A DNA stretch of 64,000 bases from Scytalidium lignicola (taxonomy: Eukaryota; Ascomycota; Leotiomycetes): assembly GCA_002812745.2 (NCBI GenBank), contig NCSJ02000049.1:62001-126000 (forward strand), read 5' to 3'. Numbering within the stretch: the first letter of the stretch is position 1; each line of letters opens with the position of its first letter. Position numbers and translations under genes: made by a program. This document shows, piece after piece, positions 47,141-57,936 of the stretch. The notes under the pieces were generated by a model. The model had not been told where the DNA came from. It made no database searches and was given only the letters and a program-made list of their open reading frames with translations.

Positions 47141-49808
47141 CTAAAACCGACTCCTAACTCCGCCCCTTAGATTCTCTTTCCAAAGACAGCAAACACTCTT
47201 ACTTTCACACCACTTCTTTACCTCCGTAGGCGCAACCTCCCCATCCCAGCCAACCTTCTGTAATGCTCCAGTGTTAAGCCAGGTAGCAAGATCCTCAAGT
47301 ATGATAGGGTCATAAAGGAGTATTTTTTCATGCCAGTTTGGATTCAATGGATCCTTCGAGCGAGGTGCATCTCTGATGGCCCGGGTAATGTGAGCAAATA
47401 ATTCTTTCTGAAGAGCCTCACCAGAAAGCTTCGAGCACACTTCAAGATCCTTCTGCATAGATAACGGAAGAGACTGGGGAGGGGTACCCATTTCTGTTAG
47501 TTTGCGGCGTGGAGGAGAAGGCGTTACGGGTTCGGGGTCGTATATTTCATCATTGTCCACCGTGACCTTGTCTGGAGACGTACGTTTCTTTGGCGTACGC
47601 TGACTTGGAGGGGGGGGGATCATTGTCTGAGAATAGAACCTCAGACATTTTTATAATCGTGGGTTGTATAACTTTCCTCGGTCTTCCGCGAGGTCTCTTT
47701 GGTGACGTCGTTCCCCGAGGCACACTCTTGGTACTGGGTTTTAAGTGTTCTAGATTTCCTTCTTCCCTGGCAGAAGTTCCAGTAAGAGTGTTTGTTCCCA
47801 GATTCTGCAAGGCTGTTCTCTGCTTGCTCTCCCAACATCTCTCCAGCAGTGCGATCATCTGATCCCGGCTTTTCACGGCTTTGAAACGATATGACGCAAT
47901 TTCCTTTGCAAGCTGGGTTGTCGTATATGAAGCATAATTAGGCATATTAGAGGTGGTAGGATTCGATGTCCCGGTAGCTGTTGGGTGTTGGGTTACCACC
48001 TTTGAGGATTGAGATGCTATTGACTTCTCCAAGCCGTTCTGAGACGATACGGTATCCTGGCCATTACTTTCAGATCGTGAGGATTTCAAATCGTCTACTA
48101 CGTAGGCTCCAAGAGAGCCATTTTCAGGCGCATCGGTTTTTAATGAAGACGAGCACGAAATAAATGGAGTTTCCACCAGTTCCACATCGTCCCAAATTTC
48201 GTCTCCAGGAACCATATTTAACTTCCTTCCAACTGTGGCTGTTATTTCTGATTTATCTTCAGGTTCAGGAGTGTTCACAAGATCCACTGTTTCAATACCC
48301 AAAAGCTCACCAGTGCTGTCACGAGTGGCAGCTGACCATAAGCTACTTCTAGCCTTTTTAGTAGCCACCTGAACTGAGTCGGACTCATACAAGAAGTCTC
48401 CAAGGGAGTCGTCATCAACAGCATTGGATGCTTGCATAGCAGCGTGTAAATCTCGTAGCAGAGTTGGAGAATCTTCCCTAGCTAGCTGGCTTGAAGTACC
48501 AAACACAAAATCCTGCCTACAGGCTTGTTTTAATGCTGACTCTGGCGAGAGCACAATTGGTGCGGCAGCGGTCCCTTTCTTTGGTTTCGATGACTTTGCC
48601 CTCGGTGTAGACTTGACAGCACTTCTAGAACGCTTCGAAGGAGGTTTAGACTTATCATTAGCAACCTTTGAATCAGAAGGTAAATATCCGGGTAGTTTTG
48701 CCTGGGATGAGTTATTATACTCTACCCTGTACGCAGCAGTTGCTTGACCTGTGATTGTCTTAATTTTCTTCGGCGGTGGTTTTGACTTTGCTTCAGATGA
48801 AATCTTTGATGCCGCAGAATTTGTCACAATTAATTCGGAAAGTTTACGCTTTCCGACAGGGATAATATCAGTGGGATTGTTATCCGCAGCACTGGTATTG
48901 TTCCTCACATATCCAAAGTTCTCAAAAAGATCCTGAAAACTGTTTGCCTTATTACTTGAGCTAATGTCATGTCCCAGTTCATCAGTTGTGTTTAAAGAGA
49001 GGGGAGTCTCATGGGCCAAATTATTACTTGTCGTTGGAGGCGGAGTCCATTCTCTCTTCCTCGCAGCAGCTGGAGCAAGACCTAAATCGACATCTTTTGC
49101 CGGATTTCCTTTCTTAGACTCTGCGAGACATTGTTCAACAAATTCTGGCTGCTCCCTTGATTCCTTTGTATTCGCTTTTTTGGATGTAACAGTTGCCTTG
49201 CCTACTCTCCCTTTGGGGAGTTTTGTCTGTTTCTCGGTTTCTCGTTTCTTTGCTCGCGGTTTACGAATTGGTTCCGCAAAGTTACCATCTTCTTCGAGGT
49301 TGGTGGTATCAGCCTTCCGGCTCCTTGATTTGCGTGATGGTTTATCGTTCGGTTTGCCTTCAAGTTCCTCAGGCTCAGCCTTCTTTTTTGGCGGCTTTCG
49401 AACCTTCTTAACCTCCGTAGCACCAGTAACACCAGTAACATCAATATCTCTATCCCTAGCTAGAGTGATATTCGTCGATAAGGGCTCTGTTCCCTTCTGA
49501 ACCGGTTCCATGTCCAAAACACTCTCTATATAAAAAAAATCGTCACCACCTGCGGCGTCTGGGACTGACGGACTAGTAGCAGAGCTCTCAGTGCGTGGTA
49601 ATCGAAGCAGAGTAGCGGCGCTAGTGAAAGTAAGAATTGCATCCTTTGGGATAGGAGCAGCGCATTTCCCTGAAGGCAGCAAATGTGGCCTGTTCCGTAC
49701 TATCTCCTTCGGCGAAGCTAATACTGGTGAGGAAGCCATGCCAAATGCTGGACATCTGAATTGCCTTGGTGGGGAAGAGGTCAATGTTATGGCTACTGCG
49801 GAAACCAT
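47141..49808 (-). CDS. slx4: SLX4 structure-specific endonuclease scaffold (frame broken at a poly-C run)
   Basis: Two overlapping frames make one gene: 49808 to about 47618, then about 47610 to 47141. They meet at nine Cs on the coding strand (47610-47618); eight or eleven Cs would join them as DPPPPSQRTPKK. The total is close to 890 residues. The N-terminal two-thirds is disordered and K/S/P-rich, with an AT-hook-like RPRGRPRK. Next is a SAP-like helix pair (NYASYTTTQLAKEIASYRFK, MIALLERCWESK). The C-terminal SLX1-binding domain is very clear: DPLNPNWHEKILLYDPIILE, DLATWLNTGALQ and VKKWCESKSVCCLWKEN. SLX4 activates the SLX1 nuclease on branched DNA during replication-fork repair. ATG 49808 is the first ATG; the frame runs further up only through non-ATG codons. 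I think the break is a homopolymer error but cannot exclude a real lesion. Confidence 0.9.
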
Positions 49809-50228
49809 TCTGGGCCAGGCTTTGCGCAAAGCGCATTGTGATCGAATAATGGAGTACGACAGTGTTGATTATTTCAACTAATACCGGGGAGTAGGTAGGT
49901 AAATATTTGGATAGATATTCGTCGTGGAGGTGCACCTTGTCCCACGGTTCAGATGTTGTTAGTTTAGAAGATCACCAAATCAGGTCAAGAGTCAACAATG
50001 GCTTGCTTCCCCGGATCGATTATTACAGGTACGGCGGGGTGATTAATTAGCACACGCGCGAAATCTGCGCCTTGTCACGTGATAGGGAGTGAAGCTCGCT
50101 AAATTTTGTAGGGCACACCACGAAAATCGTCAGAATTAACGACAGGCCTTGAATTTCCTTGTAGAGAACTTCCGCCGACCTCAACCTCCAACCACATACC
50201 TTGAACCCGTCAATTTCAAGCCGACAAA
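49809..50228. promoter_or_regulatory. Divergent promoter region, slx4 / rps21
   Basis: 420 bp separate the divergent starts of slx4 and rps21, so this holds both promoters. The rps21 side should be the strong one. No element was confidently assigned. Confidence 0.4.
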
Positions 50229-50568
50229 ATGGAAAACGATAAGGGAGAACTCGTTGATCTGTACGTTTGCAACCGAAATCGCATGAATTGCGCCCTTGAG
50301 CTGCCGTTAGGAACTGACTTATTCTCTCTACAGCTACGTGCCTCGCAAATGCAGTGCAACCAACCGCATTATCAAGGCTAAGGACCATGCTTCTGTCCAG
50401 ATCTCTGTCGGAAAGGTTGATGAGAACGGTCGCTTCACTGGTGAGAGCCAAGTCTATGCTCTCAGTGGATTCGTACGGGCAATGGGAGAGAGCGACGATT
50501 CCTTGAACCGATTATGCCAACGGGACGGTCTGTTGAAGAGCGTATGGAGTGCACAGAGCCAACGATAA
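50229..50568 (+). CDS. rps21: 40S ribosomal protein S21 (eS21)
   Basis: Exons 50229-50260 and 50334-50568, with a 73-bp intron (GTACGT...ACAG), give 88 residues, the normal size. The sequence is nearly invariant: [52 protein letters not shown] and the end [16 protein letters not shown]. eS21 sits on the small ribosomal subunit and aids late 20S pre-rRNA processing. An intron shortly after the start codon is usual in fungal ribosomal protein genes and is often important for expression. Confidence 0.98.
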
Positions 50569-51541
50569 ATTTGTTACTGGTGGAGTTCTAGTAGGTTGTT
50601 GCGCATCTTGAGTTAAAAGGCGTTGCGCTTATATGGTATAGATTTGTTGTTTGGGAATGGAATACGGATATCTGGTCGAGCGCAATGGTCTGATTTGGCA
50701 ATTGCTAAGATAGTATACTCTATAAAAGAGTGGAATTCGACAACTCTTCCCCCAATTTTATTCCTTTTCCTGCTATATATGTGATATCATCTATCCTGGT
50801 GTGGAAGAGTCGCGCAACGGCTTCTACGAAACTTCTCCTACGCACTTCCGAGTGGCCTTTTCGTTGGAGGAGTCCGATGGTTGTTTCGATAGCCAGTAGC
50901 CGAAGAAGAATTCATTCTAGCCTGCTGAAGAGCTGCAACGTTAGAGCATCTCGTTGGAGCACAGATACGGGCCAGACATTGGCTAAGCGAAATTTCCGAT
51001 TTCCGATCTAGTGGTTTATGTCATATAAAGCATCCTTAAGTTTCTCTAATCCAGGCCAGCCGGATGTTACTTAGGCTTAATCCTTGAAACTGAAAGCCTC
51101 CATGACTGTGCCTAGTATCCCATACTCTTTTGTTCCTATTGTAAATGGACAACAGAATTACGTAGAACCTTCTTGTTGTATCCTATAAACAGAAAATCAA
51201 CCAAAAAGTAAGAGATTATTATAAGACTAAGAACACTTCACTTTTCAAACAATTTGTATTTTATACAATTGACCTTTGCACACTTTGCATTTGCTTCTCG
51301 TCACCTTCTACAAGCACATACCTTTGAGATAAGATCATGTTTTCTTGCCACAACTTCTCCTGTGGTATTGGGATTTTCCTGCTAGCTGATCTTTATTTTC
51401 ACTTGATACATTCACCTTTCACTTCTCACTTTGTTCTGACTCACCAATAACTTCATGAACACACATCTTAGCGTCAACAATAACGACCTTCAAGCACGCT
51501 ACTGCTTAGAACTCTAAGACAGATTTTGGACGTTACCTAAA
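50569..51541. other. Intergenic region
   Basis: 973 bp between two plus-strand genes: the rps21 3' UTR and the promoter/leader of the F-box-like gene. A small ORF at 50730-51011 lacks support. Confidence 0.5.
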
Positions 51542-52987
51542 ATGTCGCAATACCATAATCGATTGAACTTATCAGGATTTTCTTCGTCAAACAACGGCTT
51601 AGTCCTTGTTCGTAGGCAAGGACAATACTTCGCTGAGGAAATAGTCACCTTCCAGTTTCTTGACCTGCCTTATGACGTACGGTACAAGATTTACACCGAA
51701 CTCCTAGTCAGTAAGGAGCCTATCTCGCCTACAAAAGAAGATTACAGTATTGGAAGACGCCTGTACAGATCTATGTCGTTCAGCAGACGCGCTCTCACCC
51801 CTGCTATTTGCAGAACTAATCATCAGATAGCAGAAGAAAGTATCCGCATACTTTACAGTCAAAATATATTCAGCTTTGATAGCATAGATATACCGGCACC
51901 CTTTGCTCTACACTTTGCGTCATATTTACATCTAATTGAACAGATTGAGTTTCACGCTTTCAAAGCAGGAGACGCGTATCTTCCGACTGGGTTTCAAGAT
52001 GCTAGCTTTCCAGCACCAAACAGAGGTACTATTACACAGGGTTCAGTAGAGATAGATCTTATCAACACACTTTTTGCGCCGTTTGACCGATTGTTTTTCC
52101 CCAACCTACGTCTGCTACGGGTTAGTTTAGCTCAGGCTAACGGCGATCCTCCACTTACTATTTACTCGCGAGCCGTGGATAATCTGATTGACATGATACT
52201 ACCACCTAAAGCCAAACTTGAGATCGTTGATTGTGGCTCGGCCATGAAGAGATATATCATGAGGAGCAGGTTGGAAATGGTCCCAATGAGGCGACAGCCC
52301 GTATTTGTTGATCTTGGTGATGTTCGACGACATATTCGGTGCGTATCGCCATTCCGTCTATTACTAGCACTAGCTGATTTCTACAGATTCAACGTTTCGG
52401 TGTCAAGTATTGAGTCGTGGCCAGAATTAAATAACACTTGGAACCAACACTCTCGAACGTCTTCAACGAGCAACTCCGACTGTTTGTATCTCCAACCTAA
52501 TGCAAGCGAAGATAGAGATGAGTCTGCTCCCCAATCCAGCACGGATGAACTCCCATCATCCGCCGATAGAGAGCCCGGACCAGCAAGGATTATCTGGATG
52601 CCCGAATCAAGACACCAAGTCAGCAGAAACCATGAAATCCAAAGAGGCAGATACACGATTTTCTATCCCAGATCTCAGTTATATGGCACAGAGACAAATG
52701 CTGCTGGTGCACATTACGTGCCTGTTCCATTCAACATGCTGACTGATCCTCGAGGAACCACTATTGAAGGAAATCATGGTCCATTTACCTCTCAGGTTGT
52801 TCAAGCTCATCCTGCATTCAATAGCCCCAACGATGCACCTGTTCAGCCATCAATTCGTGGTACACTTATTCAGCTGCCAATTCATGTTGAATCCTTCGCA
52901 AGGCGATGTGCTCAAGATACACGACCAGGCATGCTCGATAAAGTTAAGAAGTTCTTTCACTTGAAAAGATCTGAGAAAATCAACTGA
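51542..52987 (+). CDS. F-box/2EXR-like fungal protein of unknown function
   Basis: A single uninterrupted exon of 481 residues. Near residues 36-60 FQFLDLPYDVRYKIYTELLV matches the short F-box-like/2EXR motif (F-LP-hydrophobic-R-IY) that opens a large, poorly characterised fungal family. It is followed by AICRTNHQIAEESIRILYSQ NIFSFDSI-type repeats typical of those proteins (the two halves are adjacent in the sequence). The middle is a beta/alpha mix; residues about 300-440 look disordered and S/N/P-rich; the C-terminus is basic (KVKKFFHLKRSEK). Such proteins expanded in filamentous ascomycetes and may act in ubiquitin ligases, but I cannot assign a substrate. Identity as a real gene is supported by length and the conserved opening motif. 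Confidence 0.75.
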   Translation: MSQYHNRLNLSGFSSSNNGLVLVRRQGQYFAEEIVTFQFLDLPYDVRYKIYTELLVSKEPISPTKEDYSIGRRLYRSMSFSRRALTPAICRTNHQIAEESIRILYSQNIFSFDSIDIPAPFALHFASYLHLIEQIEFHAFKAGDAYLPTGFQDASFPAPNRGTITQGSVEIDLINTLFAPFDRLFFPNLRLLRVSLAQANGDPPLTIYSRAVDNLIDMILPPKAKLEIVDCGSAMKRYIMRSRLEMVPMRRQPVFVDLGDVRRHIRCVSPFRLLLALADFYRFNVSVSSIESWPELNNTWNQHSRTSSTSNSDCLYLQPNASEDRDESAPQSSTDELPSSADREPGPARIIWMPESRHQVSRNHEIQRGRYTIFYPRSQLYGTETNAAGAHYVPVPFNMLTDPRGTTIEGNHGPFTSQVVQAHPAFNSPNDAPVQPSIRGTLIQLPIHVESFARRCAQDTRPGMLDKVKKFFHLKRSEKIN

Positions 52988-53794
52988 GGATCAAGTGATA
53001 AGACCTCAATGGCTTAACTTAAAATTCTGTCAGACGACACTACTCGTACCTTAACGCAAAGGTTTAGTGTCTGTCATTGCTTAGTGTCCACCGTCCACTA
53101 AGATTTTGTTCCCTTGTTTCTTTTTTAATTGTTCAGTTTTCTTGTGACTCTCTATTTTAATTTGGGCAGAAGGGGCTAGAAGAGCATGGTAGCATGGAAA
53201 TCCGATTAATATCTGCAGCTATAGGGAAGGTAATTCAGAATGTCATAATGTCATGATCCCTAGATCAATATTAATGGGTAGACTCTAATAACGCAATAAA
53301 TGGTCTAATCTCGACTTTCAAATTAAACCAAGTCTTCATGCGTAGCATAATTGGGACCAACATTACCACCTATACCTATGATCTTATTGTACTCCTCATT
53401 ATAATGACTGTATTTTTAGTCGTTTTTTTAATTGGATTGATGACGCAACAGTGGAATTAAACCTGGAAAGGTAGAAGTTCGCGTTAATAGCTCGCAGGAT
53501 CCCTCCGGAGGAAAAATAGCTTTGGATATTGTAGGTACTACAGACGATGATGCTAGTAGGCTTTTTACAATATACCTCAATAAAGTCCTTAAACTCCGAA
53601 TTGACCGGTGGCCTTGAAAGATAGATCTATAAGGGGGATTAGTGGAAGATAGATAGCCAAGTAAAATAACATAAAACTGCTAAGTTTTCATCTCATGAGA
53701 AAATTATAGATATCACATAGCATCAAATAGAACTAGAAGGGAGTATGCAGCAACAAGGGTTCTATTTTTCATTGAAGGAGAGGATCTCCTTCCC
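52988..53794. other. Convergent AT-rich intergenic region
   Basis: 807 bp between the convergent F-box-like and HsbA-like genes. No gene recognised. Confidence 0.5.
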
Positions 53795-54457
53795 TTAATC
53801 GCTACCCGCAAAATCAATCGCAGTGCTAGCCTCGCCAGCTGCTGCTTTATCCAGCGACACATTGCTGTCCAATTTCGTCTGCTGGGATGCGATCTGCGAA
53901 TCCAAACCACTCTTTCCCTGTGCTTGCTCAATCTGCAGCCTTAAAATATCCGTCTGCAACTTAAGGACCTTATTCTTGATCTTTCCATTTTGAAGAGCTT
54001 CTCCAGCAGTAGTTTTAGTACCGCCTGCTGCATCAATTGCATCATTGAAACCACCAGTCTCGGTTTCGGCATCTTCGGAGACCTGTGCTGCCTTCACGAT
54101 AATTGCCAAGTCAGAAGCTGCAACGTCTGCGAGATTGTTCAAGTCAATCTGAAAGTCAGAGGTAAGTATTATTCCGTCATTACTATTGGCAGGAGATGAT
54201 GAACTTACTGGAAATTCAGCATTCACTTCCGCAAGAGCATTTCCTGCGACGCCGCCTGATACTGAGAACTCATTATACGTTTTCTCAGTCAGTACACCCG
54301 AGGCTGCCTTTGATACAGAAGCAGTTGTTGTTGATGATGCTGCCACTGCCGAAGATGAAGATGCTGCTGCCGCGTCCGAGCATGTGGAACGCTCGATGGG
54401 AGCAGCTAGGACAGCGGCAGTGAGAGAAAAGAGAACTGCGACGGATGAGAAACGCAT
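53795..54457 (-). CDS. HsbA-like small secreted cell-wall protein
   Basis: Exons 54457-54209 and 54148-53795 around a 60-bp intron (GTAAGT...TTTCAG) give 200 residues. MRFSSVAVLFSLTAAVLAAP is a signal peptide, followed by an S/A/T-rich stretch, then a helical domain: NALAEVNAEFP joined to IDLNNLADVAASDLAIIVKA, then NGKIKNKVLKLQTDILRLQI. This resembles the hydrophobic-surface-binding protein A family of secreted, wall-associated proteins that coat hydrophobic surfaces and recruit hydrolases. The intron is a multiple of three and has no in-frame stop, so an unspliced mRNA would encode a protein with 20 more residues; the conserved domain reads better spliced. ATG 54457 is chosen because it begins the signal peptide; the frame extends upstream without adding anything recognisable. 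Confidence 0.82.
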   Translation of the reverse strand: MRFSSVAVLFSLTAAVLAAPIERSTCSDAAAASSSSAVAASSTTTASVSKAASGVLTEKTYNEFSVSGGVAGNALAEVNAEFPVSSSSPANSNDGIILTSDFQIDLNNLADVAASDLAIIVKAAQVSEDAETETGGFNDAIDAAGGTKTTAGEALQNGKIKNKVLKLQTDILRLQIEQAQGKSGLDSQIASQQTKLDSNVSLDKAAAGEASTAIDFAGSD

Positions 54458-55447
54458 GGCTAAGAACTTGGACAGATAGGATGGATGAAAATGGATGAAT
54501 AGCGTCCAATAAGAGACTGAATATGCAAAGGCAGATTTGATATTAGAAGATCTGAGCACCGGAAATAGATGTGGAAAATTAAAAGGGAACAGCCCAGCTG
54601 TTGGATTGAATAGAAAGATCAAACAAGGAATGGATAGAGGAATGAGAAAAAGGACTCTCAGGGAGTAAGGTCTTCTCTTTTATATTAACAAACCAAATGT
54701 CAGCTTAGCTTTTGATCTGATGAATAGTATCTAGACATATGACACTTGAAACACGAGTAGACGAGACGGCATTGATGAGGGCGGTTCGCGAGACCGAATT
54801 ACTCTACTTTACTGATACCGGAAGTTCCCAGGTGACATCGGGAGATCGCTTGATGGTGATGTGGTGAGCGTCCGTACCTTTGTGACGCCGGGCCTATAAG
54901 TTGAGGAGGATCAGATACAAGGAGCGTGTGAGATTGTACTTTCGTACCTAATGTGGGCATGTCTTGGCGAAAAGGAGGTCCCAGGGATTCAGGGGTTTCT
55001 ACGCGAGGCTGTTCTAACCGACCAACATGCCAATTTTTACAGCCAATCATATGCAACCAGATACGAGGCTAACTTAATTAAGTACTTACGTACCATATTT
55101 TCGAACTTTGGAAAGCGTGGAGTTCATCCCAAGGTTTTAAAACTGCTGCAAGCTAGTACACAGGAAGACATGGCCAGTCTAGAATGCAATTGTGTCCTCC
55201 AAAAGAAAAGTAATTAGATGTTCCCTGCATGTAACGTAAGGCATACTCTCGTAAAGAGCCATACAATAGAAGGCTAGCCGATACATTCCGCTGTGAGTCA
55301 TGATACGAACTTTACACCACTTTGCTCCACACTCTCAATTGCCACTCCTATCCCGGAGCATTTTCTTATGGTCACATAAACTGAAATAGAATAAATATCT
55401 CCATCAATCTTGTAACATGGCCCAGTTGGAAGCAACTGATCAGCAAC
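54458..55447. other. Intergenic region
   Basis: About 1 kb between the HsbA-like start and tRNAi-Met. Contains the HsbA-like promoter. The ORF at 54951-55217 has no supporting motif. Confidence 0.5.
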
Positions 55448-55519
55448 AGCAATGTGGCGCAGTGGAAGCGCGCCGGGCTCATAACCCGGAGGTCCACCGA
55501 TCGAAACGGTGCATTGCTA
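55448..55519 (+). tRNA. tRNAi-Met: Initiator tRNA-Met (CAT)
   Basis: A 72-nt cloverleaf without intron. The acceptor stem AGCAATG pairs with CATTGCT; the anticodon stem CCGGG/CCCGG encloses loop CTCATAA with anticodon CAT at 55480-55482; the T arm CACCG/CGGTG encloses ATCGAAA. Three features mark the eukaryotic initiator rather than the elongator: an A1-U72 first pair, three consecutive G-C pairs at the base of the anticodon stem, and AUCG in place of TUCG in the T loop. It closely resembles yeast initiator tRNA. Confidence 0.97.
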
Positions 55520-55524
55520 AATAC

Positions 55525-55534
55525 TTTTTTTTTT
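55525..55534 (+). terminator. RNA polymerase III terminator of tRNAi-Met
   Basis: A run of ten T begins five bases after the tRNA 3' end, the standard pol III stop signal. Confidence 0.9.
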
Positions 55535-55710
55535 CTTCTCCTTTTTACCTCTTCATAAGTATTCGATAGAGTAGCTAGTTATCAAAATATTATATTTTTC
55601 ATCTCGTGTAGTTCTTAACCTCAGAGTAACAAAAGTATAACTTTTGTGACTCGGTTAACCGTGAAATNAAAAAATTTAACTTGAAATAATATCAAGGAAT
55701 TTAAGGTAAA
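55535..55710. other. Spacer between two convergent tRNA genes
   Basis: AT-rich. An A-run at about 55669-55674, next to the N at 55668, would read as a T-run on the minus strand and could serve as the pol III terminator for tRNA-Thr, some 40 nt past its end. Confidence 0.45.
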
Positions 55711-55782
55711 TGCCTCCACCCAGAATTGAACTAGGGATCTTCGCATTACAAGTGCGACGCGTTACCACTGCGCCATAGAGGC
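55711..55782 (-). tRNA. tRNA-Thr: tRNA-Thr (TGT)
   Basis: A 72-nt intronless cloverleaf on the minus strand. The acceptor stem GCCTCTA pairs with TGGAGGC (one G-T pair); the A box is GGCGCAGTGGTAACGC; the anticodon stem TCGCA/TGCGA encloses loop CTTGTAA with anticodon TGT; the T arm CCTAG/CTGGG encloses TTCAATT. Discriminator base A. It faces the initiator tRNA about 190 bp away. Confidence 0.96.
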
Positions 55783-56851
55783 TGTTGGAACCCGATCGCT
55801 TATCGGATAATAAAAAGATCACCACCATCTTTCTTTACAGGATTTCGGATGATTCACTACACTCCTCACAAGGATAATTAAGGTCTTGAATGTCGAGCAA
55901 TTATCATTCATTTTAGAACGCATATAACTTGTTCTAGAAACTTATCATTTCTTCTGAGCAAATTCTAGACTTATACACTTTTCTGCTTTTGTAATGTCCT
56001 CTTAATTGTAGATCGACAGAGTTGTATCTGTCTGTAAAATTGATTCTCAATTATTTTTAAAAAGAGAATTTAAATTCAACTATCGTATGAAGTTCGAGAA
56101 AATGTAGCGCACCATCACAATAACCTAATCTAGCCCATTGAAGCTAGGAAAATAACTGACGACATTTCTGTGAGCATACAATACACATTCAAATAATTTT
56201 CAGATACAGAAAAGTTGGGATTCTATCTGCTGGGGAAACTGTCATTTATGGGTGTTGTCCTACTGTCTCTAACCCTAGGCAGATATTAGCGGAGTCTAGG
56301 CAGTAGACCATACATTTCTGTCTAAAATTTAAGAATGGTTTGAGGAAATACCGTACTATTCAAAATAGATTTATGGTCAGAAAATTTGTCAGTTCTACTC
56401 TTCTCGGAGCGACGTTCAGCAGCACCAATCAAAATGTGATAATTAACTGAAGACGATAGTGCCAAAACCCACGCCTTATATTTCGGGCAGAAGTACGCAT
56501 CAATCCTCTTTCATTATCTCGGGGAATAATTAGTGGCTTGTACAAGTGGTGATTACGAGTCCTTTGGCACGGTGGACAGTGTTTCGAAGCATCCTTTTAC
56601 CCTCACGACATAAATCCACAAGTTCTCCTTCTGTGCAGTGCTAGCTCTGGTATTCTCCAAGATGCAAGTTCTATGAATATCTACACCAATTTAGGCGTAT
56701 TCGGCTTTCCAGCTCCATTTCCCCATAAGCACAGCAGGTGTTAATTGATGCCAAGCCGGGAGGATCTGCACATCACGAAAATAAGCTTTCATTCTCACGC
56801 GACCCCCCTTTATTTACTTGCCAAGGGCAGCTTCGGGATACAACATCAGCG
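55783..56851. other. Intergenic region
   Basis: About 1.07 kb, AT-rich, upstream of the LicD-family gene. No gene recognised. Confidence 0.5.
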
Positions 56852-57936
56852 ATGCGAATCGCTCGTATTACCTCCCTTCCTCTGCTTTTGACCTTCCTCG
56901 GAGTCGTTTATTCGAATCCTATCAAAAAGCGAGATGCGGATTTCTATAGCGTGCGCACGTTCATGACCGAAGATAGTAGTAGACGAAGTAGTGATTCGCC
57001 GGTTAAATATTTCCACGAAAGTATATTCTCGGCCCATTACGATGGACGGTTCGCAGATAGATCTCTATCGACCGAAGACCAGAAATTGGCTCTGAAAAAT
57101 TTGATGCAGACATACTTAGCTACCTGTAAAGAGATCGGGGTGGAGACCTGGCTCATGCATGGGACTTTACTTGGGTGGTGGTGGAATCGAAAGGTCAGTA
57201 CACGAGGAACATCGATTCCGAGATCTACGAATAATTGGAGATGAATGCTGTCGATTGAATTGTTTACTAATTAAGATTTGTTTTCTTGTTCTAGATCCTC
57301 CCCTGGGACTCTGACAACGATGTCCAAATGACAGAAACCTCAATGCATTATCTCGCCTCGTACTACAACATGACAACGTATCACTACAGAACTGTACGTA
57401 TGCCGCAGGGGCGTACCTACCTTCTTGAGGTTAATCCACATTACCTAAATAGCAAACAAACGGACAACTTGAACGTTATTGATGCGAGGTGGATTGATAC
57501 TACAAGCGGACTTTTTATTGATATTACAACTGCGAGGTATAACCACACTCACCCGGCCGGAAAAGGAATGCTGAGCTGTAAGGATGGGCATGAGTATAGG
57601 GTATGGTTAATTCCATTGAGTGATGAGAAATTTGGAGCGGATATTAGCTGATGCTGGATGCAGGATACGTACATTTTCCCGTTGAGAGATACCGATTTCG
57701 AGGGCGCACCGGCAAAGATTCCGTGGGGTTATAAGGATCTGTTGCTGTCAGAGTATACAGAGCGAGCGTTGACTAATCGACATTTCCATGAGTATGTCTA
57801 ATCTATTAACTCGCTCTCTTCATTGCCGGCTACTATGCCCACGATCCCTGTTTGCTTACACATTCTTAGGCACACTTTTGACATTGAAAAGCGCGAATGG
57901 ATACCCGTTAATCCAGAAGACAATCCCACTCCATAA
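56852..57936 (+). CDS. LicD-family secretory-pathway protein (MNN4-like)
   Basis: Four exons, 56852-57193, 57295-57600, 57664-57791 and 57870-57936, with introns of 101, 63 and 78 bp, give 280 residues. The N-terminus is a signal peptide or anchor (MRIARITSLPLLLTFLGVVY). The LicD core follows: ETWLMHGTLLGWWWNRK joined across intron 1 to ILPWDSDNDVQM, the family's conserved acidic motif. After intron 2 come DTYIFPLRDTDFEG and IPWGYKDLLLSEY, typical of the C-terminal half. LicD proteins act in transfer of phosphorylated alcohols or sugars to glycans; the yeast relative Mnn4 promotes mannosylphosphate addition to cell-wall mannan. Golgi location is expected. It is a short, core-only member compared with Mnn4. 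The splice model is supported by phase and homology. Confidence 0.9.

Noticed and set aside
48964..49500. 178-codon plus-strand ORF
   Set aside because: Antisense shadow of the low-complexity SLX4 N-terminal region.
54951..55217. 88-codon plus-strand ORF
   Set aside because: No motif, no start context and no neighbouring exons that extend it.
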